DNA of 64,000 nt from Steromphala cineraria (GCA_916613615.1 OU744731.1:53110645-53174644), one strand, 5' to 3'; positions 51,101 to 58,994 are shown, numbered from the stretch's first letter. The notes: generated by a model from the sequence alone, not told the origin. Made by a program: numbers and translations.

Positions 51101-52670
51101 CACCAACCAAACCAAATAATAAAACCTATCACATCTAATTTCTTAAAAAGTAAATACACTCTACTCATTGTACGTAATTTGCAGGTCAACACGCCCATGA
51201 ACCTCGGATCCTGGCTGAAGTTGTATTCAATGCAATGAAGAAGGCTCAGTCCAAGTTGTACCTTGTAACAGTCGTCATCGAGGACGAAATGGCATTCACT
51301 GCATTTGGAGAGAAACTCACATCTATGACGACCAAGTTTCTTTCTCCGGCTAGTGTGGATAAAACACCGTTGGCTAGTAAGTACAGTCTTATATTTTTGT
51401 AGTTTCATTTTTGTTTATATATTGCAGTGGAAAAATAGAGAGGTACCAAAGTTCAAACCTTTTACATTAAGGAGTAAGAATGAAGGTATTTTCTCTATGA
51501 AAGTTCAATCAGGAATACTTTTTTTTAATATAGTCACGTGTTACAATACAAGTTATACCATTCAAAGGCGGGGTATACGGGGAGTTATCCGCCTCAAGCT
51601 TGGTGTTATGCGACGAGCCGATGGCGAGTTGCATAACACCAAGCGAGAGGCGGATATCTCTCCGTGTACCCCGCCTTTGAATGGTATAACGAATTTATTT
51701 TACCGAATGTTTGAAACAAAACGCATATAATATGAAGATAAAGGGTATAATAAATTCGTAAGTCATTTTACTATAGTTTGTTCAAAGCTACATATCAGTT
51801 CGCATGTGTTCGCGGTAACATACATTGTATATTTCAAGACGCTGAATCTGCACGCTTTTTTCATGCTTTTTATGTGCCGGGGTATAAATGATTTATTCCC
51901 CGGCTCAAGAGCGGGATATCAGTATTTATTCAGGGTCACGTGGACCAATCAGAGATCGAGATTCTTACATGAGGTAGGATAAACTGTTTTTTCAACTTTG
52001 CCGGGGGAGGATAGCGAAGTGTTAAGGGGTTTTGGCTTTGGATCAAAGGTCCGTGGGACTCAGCAACTTTGTCTGCAGTATAGAACTGATCTACAGGCAG
52101 TCAGGTTTTGGTGCAATGCTACACTGAATTTCAGTGCAGTATCAACCATTGATCGCTAGGTCCAGCCAATGCTCACAGGTTTCACCGTAATGCATAGCCA
52201 CAATAGTGTTGCGGACTTTCTTCCTGCAATAATACTAGCAGTCGTGATAAAAGTGAAATACGCATTATCATTATAACCCGAATCACCTAACCTCACCTCC
52301 AACAAACTGACCAATTGAGCATTTACCCTGAACCGTCTTTTCACGTCGATTCGATTTACTGAAGAAAAATAGTCACGTTTAACAAGGAATTGGGAAAACG
52401 TTTAATGAAAACTTTTATTCTATTGCAGCCGAGCTCTGGGAGGGGACCTTCTCTGGTCACGCCGCGAGGACCTACGAGGATATTAGGTCGGTTGTTGCAG
52501 AAACAACGGAAGACTCTGTTCTTCTGATTACATCAAACTCGGAACCCCAGAACAGAGAGGCAGCTGAACACATTAAGCGCTTGCTCAACGAACGATTGCC
52601 ACAAAATGTACAGGAAACAATCCATGAGCATGAAACAATCTATGTGAGAGAATCGCAGGTTTATTATTGA
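27114..52670 (+). CDS. PARP14-like macro-domain protein without ART domain (12 exons)
   Basis: Exons: 27114-27264, 28445-28604, 30243-30898, 31638-31690, 32572-32826, 35582-35812, 36714-36786, 37920-38066, 48763-48831, 49993-50172, 51185-51376, 52429-52670. Phases agree at all junctions; 2,409 nt give 802 residues. The ATG has a good Kozak context (aagATGG). Residues about 104-322 resemble the KH-like repeats of PARP14 (GLKIVGLKNDMTTLGDAI, SLILKGMSPGFEEAHAII). Residues about 323-526 are a macro domain with both ADP-ribose loops (ADIIVN, SGEGVSSCILKAAGP; FPALGTGALDYP). A second macro domain (about 540-700) is degenerate (VLVLWTNADIS; LPADGQHAHEP in place of the GTG loop). The final exon is unassigned. 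No ART catalytic domain follows. PARP14-like proteins read or write ADP-ribosylation in innate immunity; a binding role is inferred here. Intron 8 contains a whole Polinton. The donor at 38067 (GTAACT) is weak, so that junction is least certain. Confidence 0.78.
27296..27575 (+). mobile_element. tRNA-derived SINE in intron 1
   Basis: Head resembling a tRNA (ggtggtgtagtagtaaatgg, then gggtttgaatcc). It is followed by the conserved block gtccctgggcaaggcactt and aatgggtacctgg, known from widespread animal SINE superfamilies. The 3' end is near gcgctttaagcagg. Confidence 0.7.
28018..28100. repeat. Perfect 37-bp-arm hairpin
   Basis: Arms 28018-28054 and 28064-28100 are exact inverse complements (outer ends taatcacgaaatgtacgcc and its inverse), with a 9-nt loop. 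It lies in intron 1 of the macro-domain gene. The sequence is unrelated to the hairpin at 23349-23422. Confidence 0.92.
28686..29283 (-). mobile_element. Mutator-like MITE with 9-bp target duplication (598 bp)
   Basis: Terminal inverted repeats of more than 50 bp begin cattctctccccacagagg. The 9-bp target duplication gttaagcct is exact at 28677-28685 and 29284-29292. It is homologous to 57465-58084 in inverse orientation. No transposase is present. Long TIRs and a 9-bp duplication fit a MULE-derived MITE. Confidence 0.88.
29500..29890. repeat. Dispersed repeat fragment, related to 32930-33140
   Basis: Both regions share aacctattt, atcttcttctccag, agctgaa-ttgtgta and a tract of ggggtcacagggg type. 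Intronic; no coding content is recognised. Confidence 0.6.
29995..30092 (+). mobile_element. Short-retroelement 3' tail with (tta)n
   Basis: The sequence cagcgctttgagca...gcgctatataaatgg followed by (tat/tta)n is the typical tail of tRNA-derived SINEs in marine invertebrates. The head is missing. Confidence 0.6.
31084..31335 (-). mobile_element. tRNA-derived SINE, minus strand
   Basis: On the minus strand a tRNA-like head has a good A box (gtagctcagtggtagagtg) and B box (ggttcgattc), with an Asp-type anticodon position (GTC) but a poorly paired anticodon stem. A body of about 180 bp follows, ending in gaggacaataaagggttatt and an A-rich tail. A functional tRNA gene is unlikely. Located in intron 3. 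Confidence 0.75.
31727..32395 (+). mobile_element. LINE 3' fragment flanked by 184-bp direct repeats
   Basis: 31727-31910 and 32212-32395 are identical by eye over 184 bp. The 301 bp between them ends in ttcttgtgaataaaatatg and an A-rich stretch, like a LINE 3' end, and has a pyrimidine-rich tract (tttcttttcttgc). Either an unusually long target duplication or a tandem duplication with later change. Confidence 0.7.
33142..35581. other. Intron 5 of the macro-domain gene
   Basis: AT-rich intron sequence. No exon, conserved RNA or repeat family is recognised. The acceptor is cccataactag. Confidence 0.45.
35813..36190. repeat. Minisatellite, about 46-bp units, starting at the exon 6 donor
   Basis: At least five clear units carry gactagggtcggtaaccaagg and ataacatacttta. 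Two or three degenerate units begin immediately after the splice donor (gtgcttgttttacactggc), so the array appears to have grown from the 5' end of the intron. Confidence 0.85.
36191..37737. other. Intronic sequence around exon 7
   Basis: Apart from the 73-nt exon 36714-36786 no feature is recognised. Confidence 0.4.
37738..37850. repeat. Hairpin (about 50-bp arms)
   Basis: The arms start cccctttcatat and end atatgaaagggg, with further pairing through atgtccc/gggacat and the caagactcg loop region. The structure ends 69 bp before exon 8. Confidence 0.8.
38230..38516 (+). mobile_element. TTAA-flanked MITE, copy h (287 bp, internally deleted)
   Basis: TTAA at 38226-38229 and 38517-38520. Family termini are diverged (agggacagtaggacg, cgtgctacttccct). 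About 70 bp is missing from the right half. Located in intron 8. Confidence 0.85.
38521..40750. other. Intron 8, left of the Polinton
   Basis: No coding sequence recognised. A segment at about 39105-39155 (tatatgtctccgcgttatg, then tcgagtcaaaaccct) recurs inverted at about 48550-48610 on the other side of the Polinton. Confidence 0.45.
40757..41058 (+). repeat. Polinton left terminal inverted repeat
   Basis: Pairs with 47924-48224. Contains a tract of t followed by cccgcctatttt and two copies of an internal module (cgcgcaggtgttgaaatg), each preceded by the palindrome-like aggtcaactgacct. Confidence 0.93.
41072..41077 (+). promoter_or_regulatory. TATA box before the PC4-like gene
   Basis: TATAAA 115 bp upstream of the ATG at 41192, just inside the left TIR. 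Confidence 0.5.
41192..41758 (+). CDS. Tandem PC4-like ssDNA-binding protein (Polinton ORF1)
   Basis: 188 residues. Two repeats resemble the PC4/p15 (SUB1) fold. Repeat 1 is residues about 31-86 with the signature VYVTAKTWDGMLNIHIRKY, then PTKRGIVLSLKHWLELP. Repeat 2 is about 98-150 with ANVFVVMDDTGISIQQW, then PTAKGILLSKAQWGKL. PC4 proteins bind single-stranded DNA and act in transcription and repair, and related domains occur in some large DNA viruses. The first repeat keeps the basic and aromatic residues typical of the family; the second is more diverged. The C-terminus has a CTFC motif. In this position, first gene behind the TIR and TATA box, it may bind replication intermediates or regulate the other genes; that is inference. 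Confidence 0.72.
   Translation: METVSPQLMERYGFVTQSDKQMAELQDPRCHLEIGGDVYVTAKTWDGMLNIHIRKYDVYPNGKSYPTKRGIVLSLKHWLELPSVFTLTDEAIGKDFKHHLGANVFVVMDDTGISIQQWCWDKDSLVPTAKGILLSKAQWGKLRDCMDVMPDFVPELNAMVPCIQQEDHQNQVGALRCTFCNPNDYMNW
41819..42184 (+). CDS. Single-BIR-domain (IAP-like) protein (Polinton ORF2)
   Basis: 121 residues from the ATG at 41819; an upstream in-frame TTG is not needed. Residues about 18-92 form a baculovirus IAP repeat with the exact zinc-ligand spacing C59-x2-C62-x16-H79-x6-C86, the CFKCGIRLKEW segment and the typical D-PW-EH around His79. There is no RING finger. BIR proteins bind caspases or act in mitosis, and viral versions suppress cell death. A role in prolonging host-cell survival is inferred. 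It starts 60 bp after the PC4-like gene with no obvious TATA box, so the two may be co-transcribed. Confidence 0.82.
   Translation: MDVCGYETDCCGLPSKPDYTSFEKRLESFKDWPLQMKQNPRDLAHAGLYYLNRGDLCICFKCGIRLKEWMPKDDPWVEHEKWSPDCDYIRMVGMMKTKESKENFPQTTGFWGSTTFNRKQG
42281..42288 (+). promoter_or_regulatory. TATA box before the integrase
   Basis: TATAAATA 43 bp upstream of the integrase ATG at 42324. Confidence 0.5.
42324..43438 (+). pseudogene. Polinton integrase (rve family), broken by a frameshift and a stop
   Basis: Starts at ATG 42324 in good context (aagATGG). The N-terminal region (YYDPEHPGSYAGPKKLY) leads into the rve core. The three catalytic acidic residues are visible in HWQADLMDM, QSDMGSEF and SPYAERVIK. 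A one-base frameshift near 42710-42760 separates the first from the other two. An SH3-like region follows (VGDKVRISHIRQTF). The frame then stops at TAA 43346-43348, and in the same frame a chromodomain-like tail continues (LVKWLHWPKKYNSWIFE) to TAA 43436-43438. The integrase therefore has two disabling changes. Programmed frameshifting cannot be excluded, but the stop before the chromodomain argues for decay. Confidence 0.9.
43434..43441 (+). promoter_or_regulatory. TATA box before the membrane protein gene
   Basis: TATAAAAG 38 bp before the ATG at 43472, overlapping the end of the integrase frame. Confidence 0.5.
43472..43720 (+). CDS. Small membrane protein of Polinton type
   Basis: 82 residues. 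One strong transmembrane segment (FFSQIIIIYIVVITCIVNLS) follows a polar N-terminus (about 32 residues); a second hydrophobic stretch ends in SSSLGYLLPNP. Short hydrophobic proteins with a comparable ending occur in other Mavericks as far as I recall; function is unknown, perhaps virion- or membrane-associated. Its stop lies only 2 nt before the next ATG, so coupled expression with that gene is likely. Confidence 0.65.
   Translation: MEETVEEQPLSRSRSNETWTFLGKKVVKNETVFFSQIIIIYIVVITCIVNLSIDKGNSNLWTALLSSSLGYLLPNPKIKSQK
43723..44145 (+). CDS. Putative Polinton structural protein
   Basis: 140 residues from ATG 43723. The N-terminus has the pattern SSDSKDRYPDNQSWSF, then VQL, then WMVALTEISI. This pattern (serine, YP-x-N, then W-x-VAL-x-E) recurs at the start of Polinton- and adintovirus-type proteins thought to be structural. 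The rest is predicted to be beta-rich, but I cannot assign it to penton or minor capsid from sequence alone. The gene lies directly behind the membrane protein. Confidence 0.5.
   Translation: MEKYIILRSSDSKDRYPDNQSWSFRVQLNELLHFEHSWMVALTEISIKSVRKSSKFKEIYVHSSICDSTYVGENQEPLLRRLCLNNEKSFIFTRYQYVPIKVRDLTSIDIIITDEEGQPATFLTGTVTVTLHLKPLPLWF
44147..44521 (+). CDS. Unrecognised Polinton protein
   Basis: 124 residues. The ATG follows the previous TAA after one base. The protein is helical-looking, with regular Leu/Met/Ile spacing (MLAMVAIARRLLDDRIV; VIALLLKYMDEVRQEAL), and soluble. No domain is recognised. Tight spacing suggests co-expression with the structural-type protein upstream. Confidence 0.6.
   Translation: MARYILRHYDFLQSLILFHDYEYTIQEVTHMNGEQMLAMVAIARRLLDDRIVVTMSERRKYLQPNPNNNYLTMLTRLADPVTTDDVRKRLLIENTPVIALLLKYMDEVRQEALTMRELWVRATG
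44531..44538 (+). promoter_or_regulatory. TATA box before the basic-tail protein gene
   Basis: TATAAAAG 56 bp before the ATG at 44594. Confidence 0.5.
44594..44935 (+). CDS. Small basic-tailed Polinton protein (possible core protein)
   Basis: 113 residues from ATG 44594. The N-terminus (YKLFVPDTEKWTRYFMLQ) is compact. The middle is Pro/Gln-rich, then a charged helix (QAREKRERENLKQ) leads to a basic tail with GGQRKRMKTSF. A basic, glycine-containing tail is reminiscent of DNA-binding core proteins of adeno-like viruses, but this is only a resemblance. The gene has its own TATA box. Confidence 0.5.
   Translation: MSQYKLFVPDTEKWTRYFMLQVQGKLNGLPSMSVDKTLELFDPEWPKILEERKRKEQALTMPSPEQPKINFVSPTQQVVEQAQAREKRERENLKQSKETIVKGGQRKRMKTSF
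44953..44959 (+). promoter_or_regulatory. TATA box before the ATPase fusion gene
   Basis: TATAAAA 55 bp before the ATG at 45014. Confidence 0.5.
45014..46834 (+). CDS. Zinc finger/poly-Gln/A32-like packaging ATPase/zinc finger fusion
   Basis: 606 residues from ATG 45014. Domains in order: C2H2 finger (residues 4-25, CPLCSKAYSWHDSLKRH); nearly pure Gln tract (27-120) encoded by mixed CAA/CAG with few Arg, His or Lys; P-loop ATPase with Walker A GPTASGKS (156-163) and Walker B NVIVLDDL (226-233), then VIAINQNLYY as the sensor-like strand; two more fingers (from 372, CHSCGTVF; from 430, CNYCSQIF); a helical region (about 470-580); acidic tail (IEDDDD...). Polinton ATPases of this type are thought to pump DNA into capsids. 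Fingers and poly-Gln fused to it are unusual and would give the motor DNA- or protein-binding arms. The Gln tract is a probable length polymorphism. It is followed by aataaa at 46905-46910. Confidence 0.85.
46835..47923. other. Non-coding right arm of the Polinton
   Basis: After the ATPase gene there is an AATAAA near 46905 and then about 1 kb without a supported frame, including a short (ga)n run near 47212-47230. An extra copy of the TIR module (47825-47923) lies just inside the right TIR. Confidence 0.6.
47924..48224 (-). repeat. Polinton right terminal inverted repeat
   Basis: Inverse complement of 40757-41058, ending ...catactact directly before the target duplication TAAACC. Confidence 0.93.
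48231..49992. other. Intron 8 end, exon 9 (48763-48831) and intron 9
   Basis: Apart from the 69-nt exon there is a retroelement 3' tail near 49560-49645 (tgttacacttgttac, then gaataaatgattgattg). No other gene is seen. Confidence 0.45.
50377..50523. repeat. Hairpin with about 28-bp arms
   Basis: Arms ttgctgcagacccttgaa and ttcaagggtctgcagcaa enclose about 90 bp. The same region further right (50805-50840) carries two TGACGTCA-type sites. Confidence 0.8.
51552..51690. repeat. Hairpin with about 60-bp arms
   Basis: Long arms from gttataccattcaaaggcgg to its inverse, with a loop around cgatggcgag. The arms have a few mismatches. Intronic, 176 bp after exon 11. Confidence 0.85.
52005..52300 (+). 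mobile_element. SINE-like repeat, copy 2
   Basis: Homologous to 22010-22275. The head gaggatagcgaagtgttaagg, with tggctttggatcaaaggtcc, looks like a decayed tRNA. The blocks caactttgtctgcag and taatgcatagccacaa are shared. Confidence 0.7.
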
Positions 52671-52814
52671 GTAAAGTAAAAGTCGAAAGTGACAATATTA
52701 GTTTATAACAAATCCTTAGTTCATTTTGCGGTTCAGTTTTTCACATCACCTAGTGTTTTAATCCGTTGAAATCACAGATTATAACATCAATGAGGTTATA
52801 CTAATGCTAGTCAT

Positions 52815-53340
52815 TCTGCTTCCCGTGATAACATGCAACGTTCGAGTAAGCGAAACATTTGATAAAATGTAACGTTCGAGTAAGCGAAACATCTGATAAC
52901 ATGTAACGTTTGAACCAAAGAATATACATACTAGCTGAGTGAATCAGAGTATATATATAATCACCGAGTGAACCAAAAAAGTAAATATAATCACCGAGTG
53001 AACCAAAAAATATATATAATCACTAAGTGAACAAAACCATATATATAATCACCGAGTGAACCAAAGAATATACATAATCACTGAGTGAACCAAAGAATAT
53101 ACATAATCACTGAGTGAACCAAAGAATATACATAATCACTGAGTGAACCAAAGAATATACATAATCACTGAGTGAACCAAGGAATATACATAATCACTGA
53201 GTGAACCAAGGAATATACATAATCACTGAGTGAACCAAGGAATATACATAATCACTGAGTGAATCAGAGAACAGAAATAATCATTAAGTGAACAAAAATG
53301 TATATATAATTACTGAGTGAATCACAGAATATATGTATTA
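52815..53340. repeat. Minisatellite, 29-bp units, behind the macro-domain gene
   Basis: About 14 units of 29 bp with ataatcactgagtgaaccaa run to 53340. They are preceded by two to three units of about 36 bp with taacgttcgagtaagcgaaac (52830-52915). The array starts about 150 bp after the predicted stop codon and may be part of the 3' UTR. The next AATAAA is at 53567. Confidence 0.9.
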
Positions 53341-54767
53341 TAAATTTCAGGGATTATATGTTTTCCCTGATTATACATATTAACTGTAAGAATATACATA
53401 TCCACACTTCCACTTAGTGATTGGGTATATCCCCCCATTCACCAAGTGATTGTGTACATTACTTGTAAACTGTAGTAAATACTCGTATATCAGTGTTCAG
53501 CAAACACCTTGATCTTTTGAGGATATTTAGAAGATAATGTTCATGTCACATATTGCTGCTAAACAAAATAAATGTTACTTGCACCATAAATGCAAATATA
53601 ATACTGTTTTTTAGGTGTTGACGAAGGTTCATCATCTTTCAAGAAAAACTTGTCTCTAGAAGAAATAGGAAATCATTTTCCATTCACATACTTATATCAC
53701 ATGAAATTCCTATTCAAACATTTGGGCCCAATAACAAACAATAAATATGCTTTATCTTTATGTATTTTCTATTTCAATTTTGTTTTGTAACAAAAAGTCA
53801 AATATCAAATATCATCTTTATCCTCGACTATAAATTATGTTTTTGACAATTATTGAATTAAACAATTATAAGAATCTGACACATTGTTTTGACATAATAC
53901 CTATATGGCAGAATAGTAAAGTTTATGTATACGTTATATGAATTTAAACCCTTAACCTAATGGCCCACAGTATTGTCTGTAAAATATTTAAACAATGGTG
54001 ACAATTTCAAAAGTGAAGAGTTTGAAAATAAAATTTACTCAGTAGCAGGAATTTATCATGAAAACAGTATTATACCGGCTTCAGTTTCGTCATTCTCGCT
54101 GCATCTTGTTCTTTTGTCATTTCTGTGCGGTGTGATTGCCAGTATTTTTAATTTTACAAAATGTTTGTTTGCAAGTTTGACTGCAATATCCGTCTCTGTA
54201 CTTACTCTAGTTTAGTTCATCATGTGATATTCAAGCTATAATGTCGACTCCTCATGTGCCATTATTAAGAGCTTTAAAATGCAAATTAAAGCTTTTTCTC
54301 TTATAACTAGATTTAGGCATCGCATAGGTATTAGGATTTTGCACCAAACTATCCATGCAATTTAGAAAAGCATTTCTGTGACAGGTGTTTCATGTTTAAT
54401 ATATCATGGGCATATGGCCAAAATACTTCCTAGTGAATCAACTAGAAATTACAAATCTATCAAGTATATGCTCAATCATTATTGCACTTATTTCCTGCTT
54501 CATTGTTTCAATGTGAGATGTTAGGAATGTCAAGGAAGTGTTTTTTCAGTCGTTTGTACCTTGTATTATTCTTTAAGTATTAAGTCAATGGTATGAACAC
54601 TATGACATATCGTGTAGTCTAGAATCTAGAATTATGATTACAGTGAGTTATGTTGTGTCTCCATCAACACCAATGATGTGACAAACCGTTTCATTATTTT
54701 TTGTAAGTGTTAATTGTTATTTTTCATAATTCAAACTTAATCATAAATTTTTCATCAGTGGTTTTAA
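53341..54767. other. Intergenic; possible 3' UTR end of the macro-domain gene
   Basis: AATAAA at 53567-53572 could end the transcript. No gene is recognised. Short open frames here lack motifs. Confidence 0.4.
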
Positions 54768-55552
54768 TTATACCCCCGCTACGACGTAGTCGGGGGTATA
54801 TAGCGCTCCGCGTGTCCGTCCGTGCGTCCGTCCGTCCGAAATCGTTTCCGGAGCATTACTCAAAAACTATACCACTTAGAAACTTAAAATTAGGTATGGA
54901 AGTAGCCTATATGGTGCTGTGGTGCCTTTTAGGGGTTTCAGCTCAATGGTCCAAATAATTTTTGAAATTTGAAACGGTCCGATTTTTGGACTTTGTCTCG
55001 TTTCCGGAGCATAACTGAAAAACTATACCACTTAGAAACTTCAAATTTGGTATGGAATTAGCCTATATGGTGCTGTTGTGCCTTTTAGGGGTTTCAACTC
55101 AATGGTCCAAATAATTTTTGAAATTTTGACCAAAAACGGTCAAAATTTTTTACTTGTCTTGTTTCCGGAGCATATATAAATACCAAATGACTTGCACACT
55201 TCAACCCAGACTCCGTATATCCATAAATCTCACCTTACGGACAAAGATTTTTCAAACAATGTGTCTATATTTCTTTAGAAAAATGACCCAGTTAACCGGA
55301 CGATTTGCTATCCGGACGATTTTCACCTGTAACCAAAACAAGGTTCGACTGTATAGTGCTGTTGTGCCCTTTAGGGGTTATTCCAGGGTTCCCAGAATTT
55401 TATTCAAAAACTACATGGCCGGGGATGTTTTGAAGTGAAATAGTTTTTAGGGTTGCAAGATCATTGTGTTCTAAGTCATAATCATAAATTTTCAAATTAA
55501 TGTTACGTGAAGGCGGTCAAACTCAAGCGGGGGTATGTGAGCCGCGCTCACT
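54768..55552. mobile_element. Repeat with gggggtata ends and internal duplication
   Basis: Left end tacccccgctacgacg with gtccgtccgtgcgtccgtcc. Right end gcgggggtatgtgagccgcg. Internally gtttccggagca occurs three times at spacings of about 156 and 161 bp with similar following sequence. This kind of repeat is common in marine invertebrate genomes; it encodes nothing recognisable. Confidence 0.7.
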
Positions 55553-55559
55553 TTTGCCT

Positions 55560-56560
55560 TGTTTGTGATAGTGTTTCATTTGAAACTGTTATGATTATGT
55601 TTCAATTTAAAGTGACCATATAATGTTTCATTTGGAAGTAATGTGATTATGTTTCATTTGAATGTGATATGATAGTGTTTAATTTGAAAGTGTTATGATT
55701 ATGTTTCAATTTAAAGTGATCATATAATGTTTCATTTGAAAGTGATGTGATAATGTTTCATTTGAAAGTGATATGATAATGTTTCATTTGACAGATTTAT
55801 GATAATTTTTCACTTGACAGATTTATGATAATTTTTCACTTGACAGGTATTTTTCTCATTTGAATGTGATATTATATTATTTCATTTGAAAGTTATGATA
55901 TATTTTCATTTGAATGTGAAATGATATAGAGGATAATTGTCAATTCTTGACAAATACCATGTTTATCTCATCGAGTGAAGTAGAAAGTTTATATTTTCAC
56001 GAGCGGCACAGCCGCGAGTGAAAATATTTAACTTTCCTACCTCACGAGATGAGATAAACATGGTATTTGTCAAGAATTGACAGATATTCTATTTATTATA
56101 TGATGAAATTCTTTTTTATTACGTCAAAAAGGCCAATTTCATGTTGAGCCGCCGCTTGGAAGAGCCAGTCACCGCGGTAACAGTGTGACGTCAGAATGAG
56201 AATTGATGACGTCAGACCATTGTTACATGACGTCAAACTCTAGAACTTGACGTCACTCGAATGGTGATAAAGTTTATCGCCACTCAGTAGAGTGAGGATA
56301 AAGGTTATCGCCACTGTAGCCAGATAGAGGGTTTATTTCACTGATAGAACAGACTATCTCACCCTCAATCATATAATAAATAATGTTATTTGAAAGTGTT
56401 CTGATAATGTTTCATTTGAAAGAATAATGATAATTTTTCACTTGAAAGTTTTATGAAATTTTTCTCATTTAAATGTGATATGATATTTTTTCATTTGAAA
56501 GTGTTCTGATAACGTTTCATTTAAAAGATTTATGATAATGTTTCATTTAAAAGTGTTATG
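55560..56560. repeat. Minisatellite split by a fold-back element
   Basis: Units of about 28-30 bp with tatgataatgtttcatttgaa occupy 55560-55930 and continue at 56385-56560. The insertion between them is the fold-back element 55938-56384, so the array was once continuous. Confidence 0.85.
55938..56384. mobile_element. Fold-back element with four TGACGTCA sites
   Basis: Hairpin 55938-56082 (ends tgtcaattcttgacaaat and inverse), then sequence with TGACGTCA at 56186, 56207, 56228 and 56248, and an end with tcatataataaata that pairs with tatttattatatga near 56088. Same plan as the element at 3900-4620. Confidence 0.75.
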
Positions 56561-57464
56561 ATATTTTCTTCTTTATGGTGTTATATTGTTTATGTGAAAG
56601 GTAACATAGTTTTAACAGACTTTTATTCAATCAATTTTAGAGTCTTACCCTTGATTTAGAGGCCTTGGCATTACCGTTTAATACAGCCAGGGTACTTTTA
56701 CGTGTTATTTGATTGTAATTCAACTATATGTATGATAGACATTATATTCTAGATTTGGGAATCCTATGGTGTAAATATTCAATCGTTTATTCATATAAAC
56801 ATTAATTTATCGCTGATATCCAGCTAAAGGCTGTTAAAAATTTAGTTTCACAGCTTTTCCCTAGACCATTGGATATCGGTCTTCAACATACAGCTGCGTA
56901 CTTTTAGTTTGATCATTTGCTAGTACATGGTATCTTAGTGCAGATATTATGAAATTTGTGTTTCGTTTGTACATGAAATCAAATAACTGAAACAGATTTA
57001 CAAATTATCCCCCAATAACAATGTGTTAAATGACCATTCTCAAACCACATTTCGCCATTGCATGGTCACTGCTTCAGAATTTCAAAATTTGGCATGAAAA
57101 TATAGACACATGGGGTCATATTGTTGAAACTCGAATTGTCTTAATTTCAATTTTCGATTTTGATATCCCATATAGACTCCCTCAGAAAGAAAACAGCACA
57201 ATTACATTTACTTGCAAAGGAACTATATGACTTAGGCCTTAAGTTGTTGATCACTTATGAAGGATTTAGTAGAGAATAATAAAGAATAGAGTACGAACCC
57301 TGGTCATTTCAATAACATAACATAACATAACATAACATAACATAACAAATTATTACGATAAAAGATTAGGTATGAAATACGAAAATGTTAATGCAAAATG
57401 CATGTTGACTTATGCAGTGAAATTCAACATGATCCATTTTGTTTAAGCAATGCTAGGATTCCTC
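56561..57464. other. Intergenic; (cataa)n at about 57312-57347
   Basis: A pentanucleotide microsatellite is the only clear feature. Confidence 0.5.
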
Positions 57465-58084
57465 CATTCTCTCCCCACAGAGGCAACTCAGTCATACCTG
57501 AATTAGCCTCTGTTCTATTACGTCTAGATCCTGGGGTTCCGGTAGATTGCCCTAGCGGCAAAAAGTTGTTACTTAAAATATCTCCCTTATTTGCAGCCAA
57601 TGAAAACACCTTTTGGATATCCCTGATTCGGTGAGGTCTTAACGGTCGTATAGTGACATGGAAAATATTATGTCTTTATGTTTATTTTCATTAACAGTGT
57701 GAGAGGGAAACTATTTGAAATCAGATATGGATAGGGTTTATTATTAGATAGAAACTGTTTTATAATTGTGTAAATCATTATTTGTTTTATGATAGATTTT
57801 ATTTTACTGATCAACCAAATAATAACTTATGAGAAGGTAAAATGCGATGGTTTGTAATATGAATAATTACCTCCCCTGGGTGTTAAATTTCAACGAAAGC
57901 TTTGACGAACAACACGGAGATGGCCGAGGTTTTGCGAATGACCACTTTTGAAACGGCGTCGCTGATTGCACAACTAACTTCGATTGCCTCCAATCATATT
58001 TCTACCTTTCTATCCCGTGTATTAGCCGTAATAGAACAGAGGTTAATTCAGGTATGACTGAGTTGCCTCTGTGGGGAGAGAATG
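57465..58084 (+). mobile_element. Mutator-like MITE with 9-bp target duplication (620 bp)
   Basis: Ends cattctctccccacagagg and its inverse, with TIRs of more than 50 bp. The 9-bp target duplication ggattcctc is exact at 57456-57464 and 58085-58093. Homologous to 28686-29283. No transposase. Confidence 0.9.
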
Positions 58085-58093
58085 GGATTCCTC

Positions 58094-58994
58094 AAATGCA
58101 TTCCAAATTGCGTTATATTTACACTAGAATACACAGGTACGTGAACAAACTTAAGTTACGCAGCTGTACATTTTTGGCAAACATCTACTCCTTTTGGAGT
58201 ATGCAGTATCATTCAAATAAGTCACAGTCTTGATATGATTACCTTCTGGGAAAATGACACAATTTCTGAAACAAACACCTTTAACATTTGCCATTACATC
58301 AAATAACCATTTAATATGTATGCATGTAAATATGAGTTGTATCTCTTCAACAAGACCACTTAAAAATAATACTTTTTTTAGCCTCATAAAACAAAAATTC
58401 TAAAAAGAAAATCAAGAGATTTGACTCTAAATAAATCACCTTTACTAATCAGCCAATCAACAATCGAGTGTGTACCAATTATATGCCTGTCATGTATGTC
58501 CTCTGTTGTATATTTACTTTTCGTTATATATCATGTCACCTTATTTCTGTTTTAAGTAATGTACATGAACAAGAGCATGTGTGTGTATACAATTGTGTTT
58601 TCAGAGTTCACGATTATCTATGATGGACAGAATAACTAACTGAATTACACCTAGACAGCATTTTCCAGAGAGGTTTCAGATTACCATAATGATAACTATG
58701 CATAATAATGATCTCCTATTAGAGCCAGTGGATCAATAAGCGATCCATTATTCATGGAAGAAGAAATAATTGATTGGATAGGAAACTGCTTGTCAATTTT
58801 AATTGGTTGGTTAATTTATGGTTCAATGAAGTCGAATATTTGATTATTCTCAATTCAAGTATACCGTTATAATGATCACAACGGACATTGTCAAAGTTAA
58901 CGATTACACAATATTACGCCTCGTGGCCCGAATAAATGTTCAGAAACATATACCGGATAGTCTAACAGACTGTTCTTGTCGACGGAAGTCCAGA
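58094..58994. other. 5' flank of the second lectin gene
   Basis: No gene or convincing TATA box seen. Confidence 0.4.

Noticed and set aside
53612..53790. Open frame behind a good acceptor downstream of the macro-domain gene
   Set aside because: The open frame needs phase 1, but the possible donor at the end of the last exon (CAG/GTTTAT) is phase 0, where a stop comes quickly. No domain is visible.
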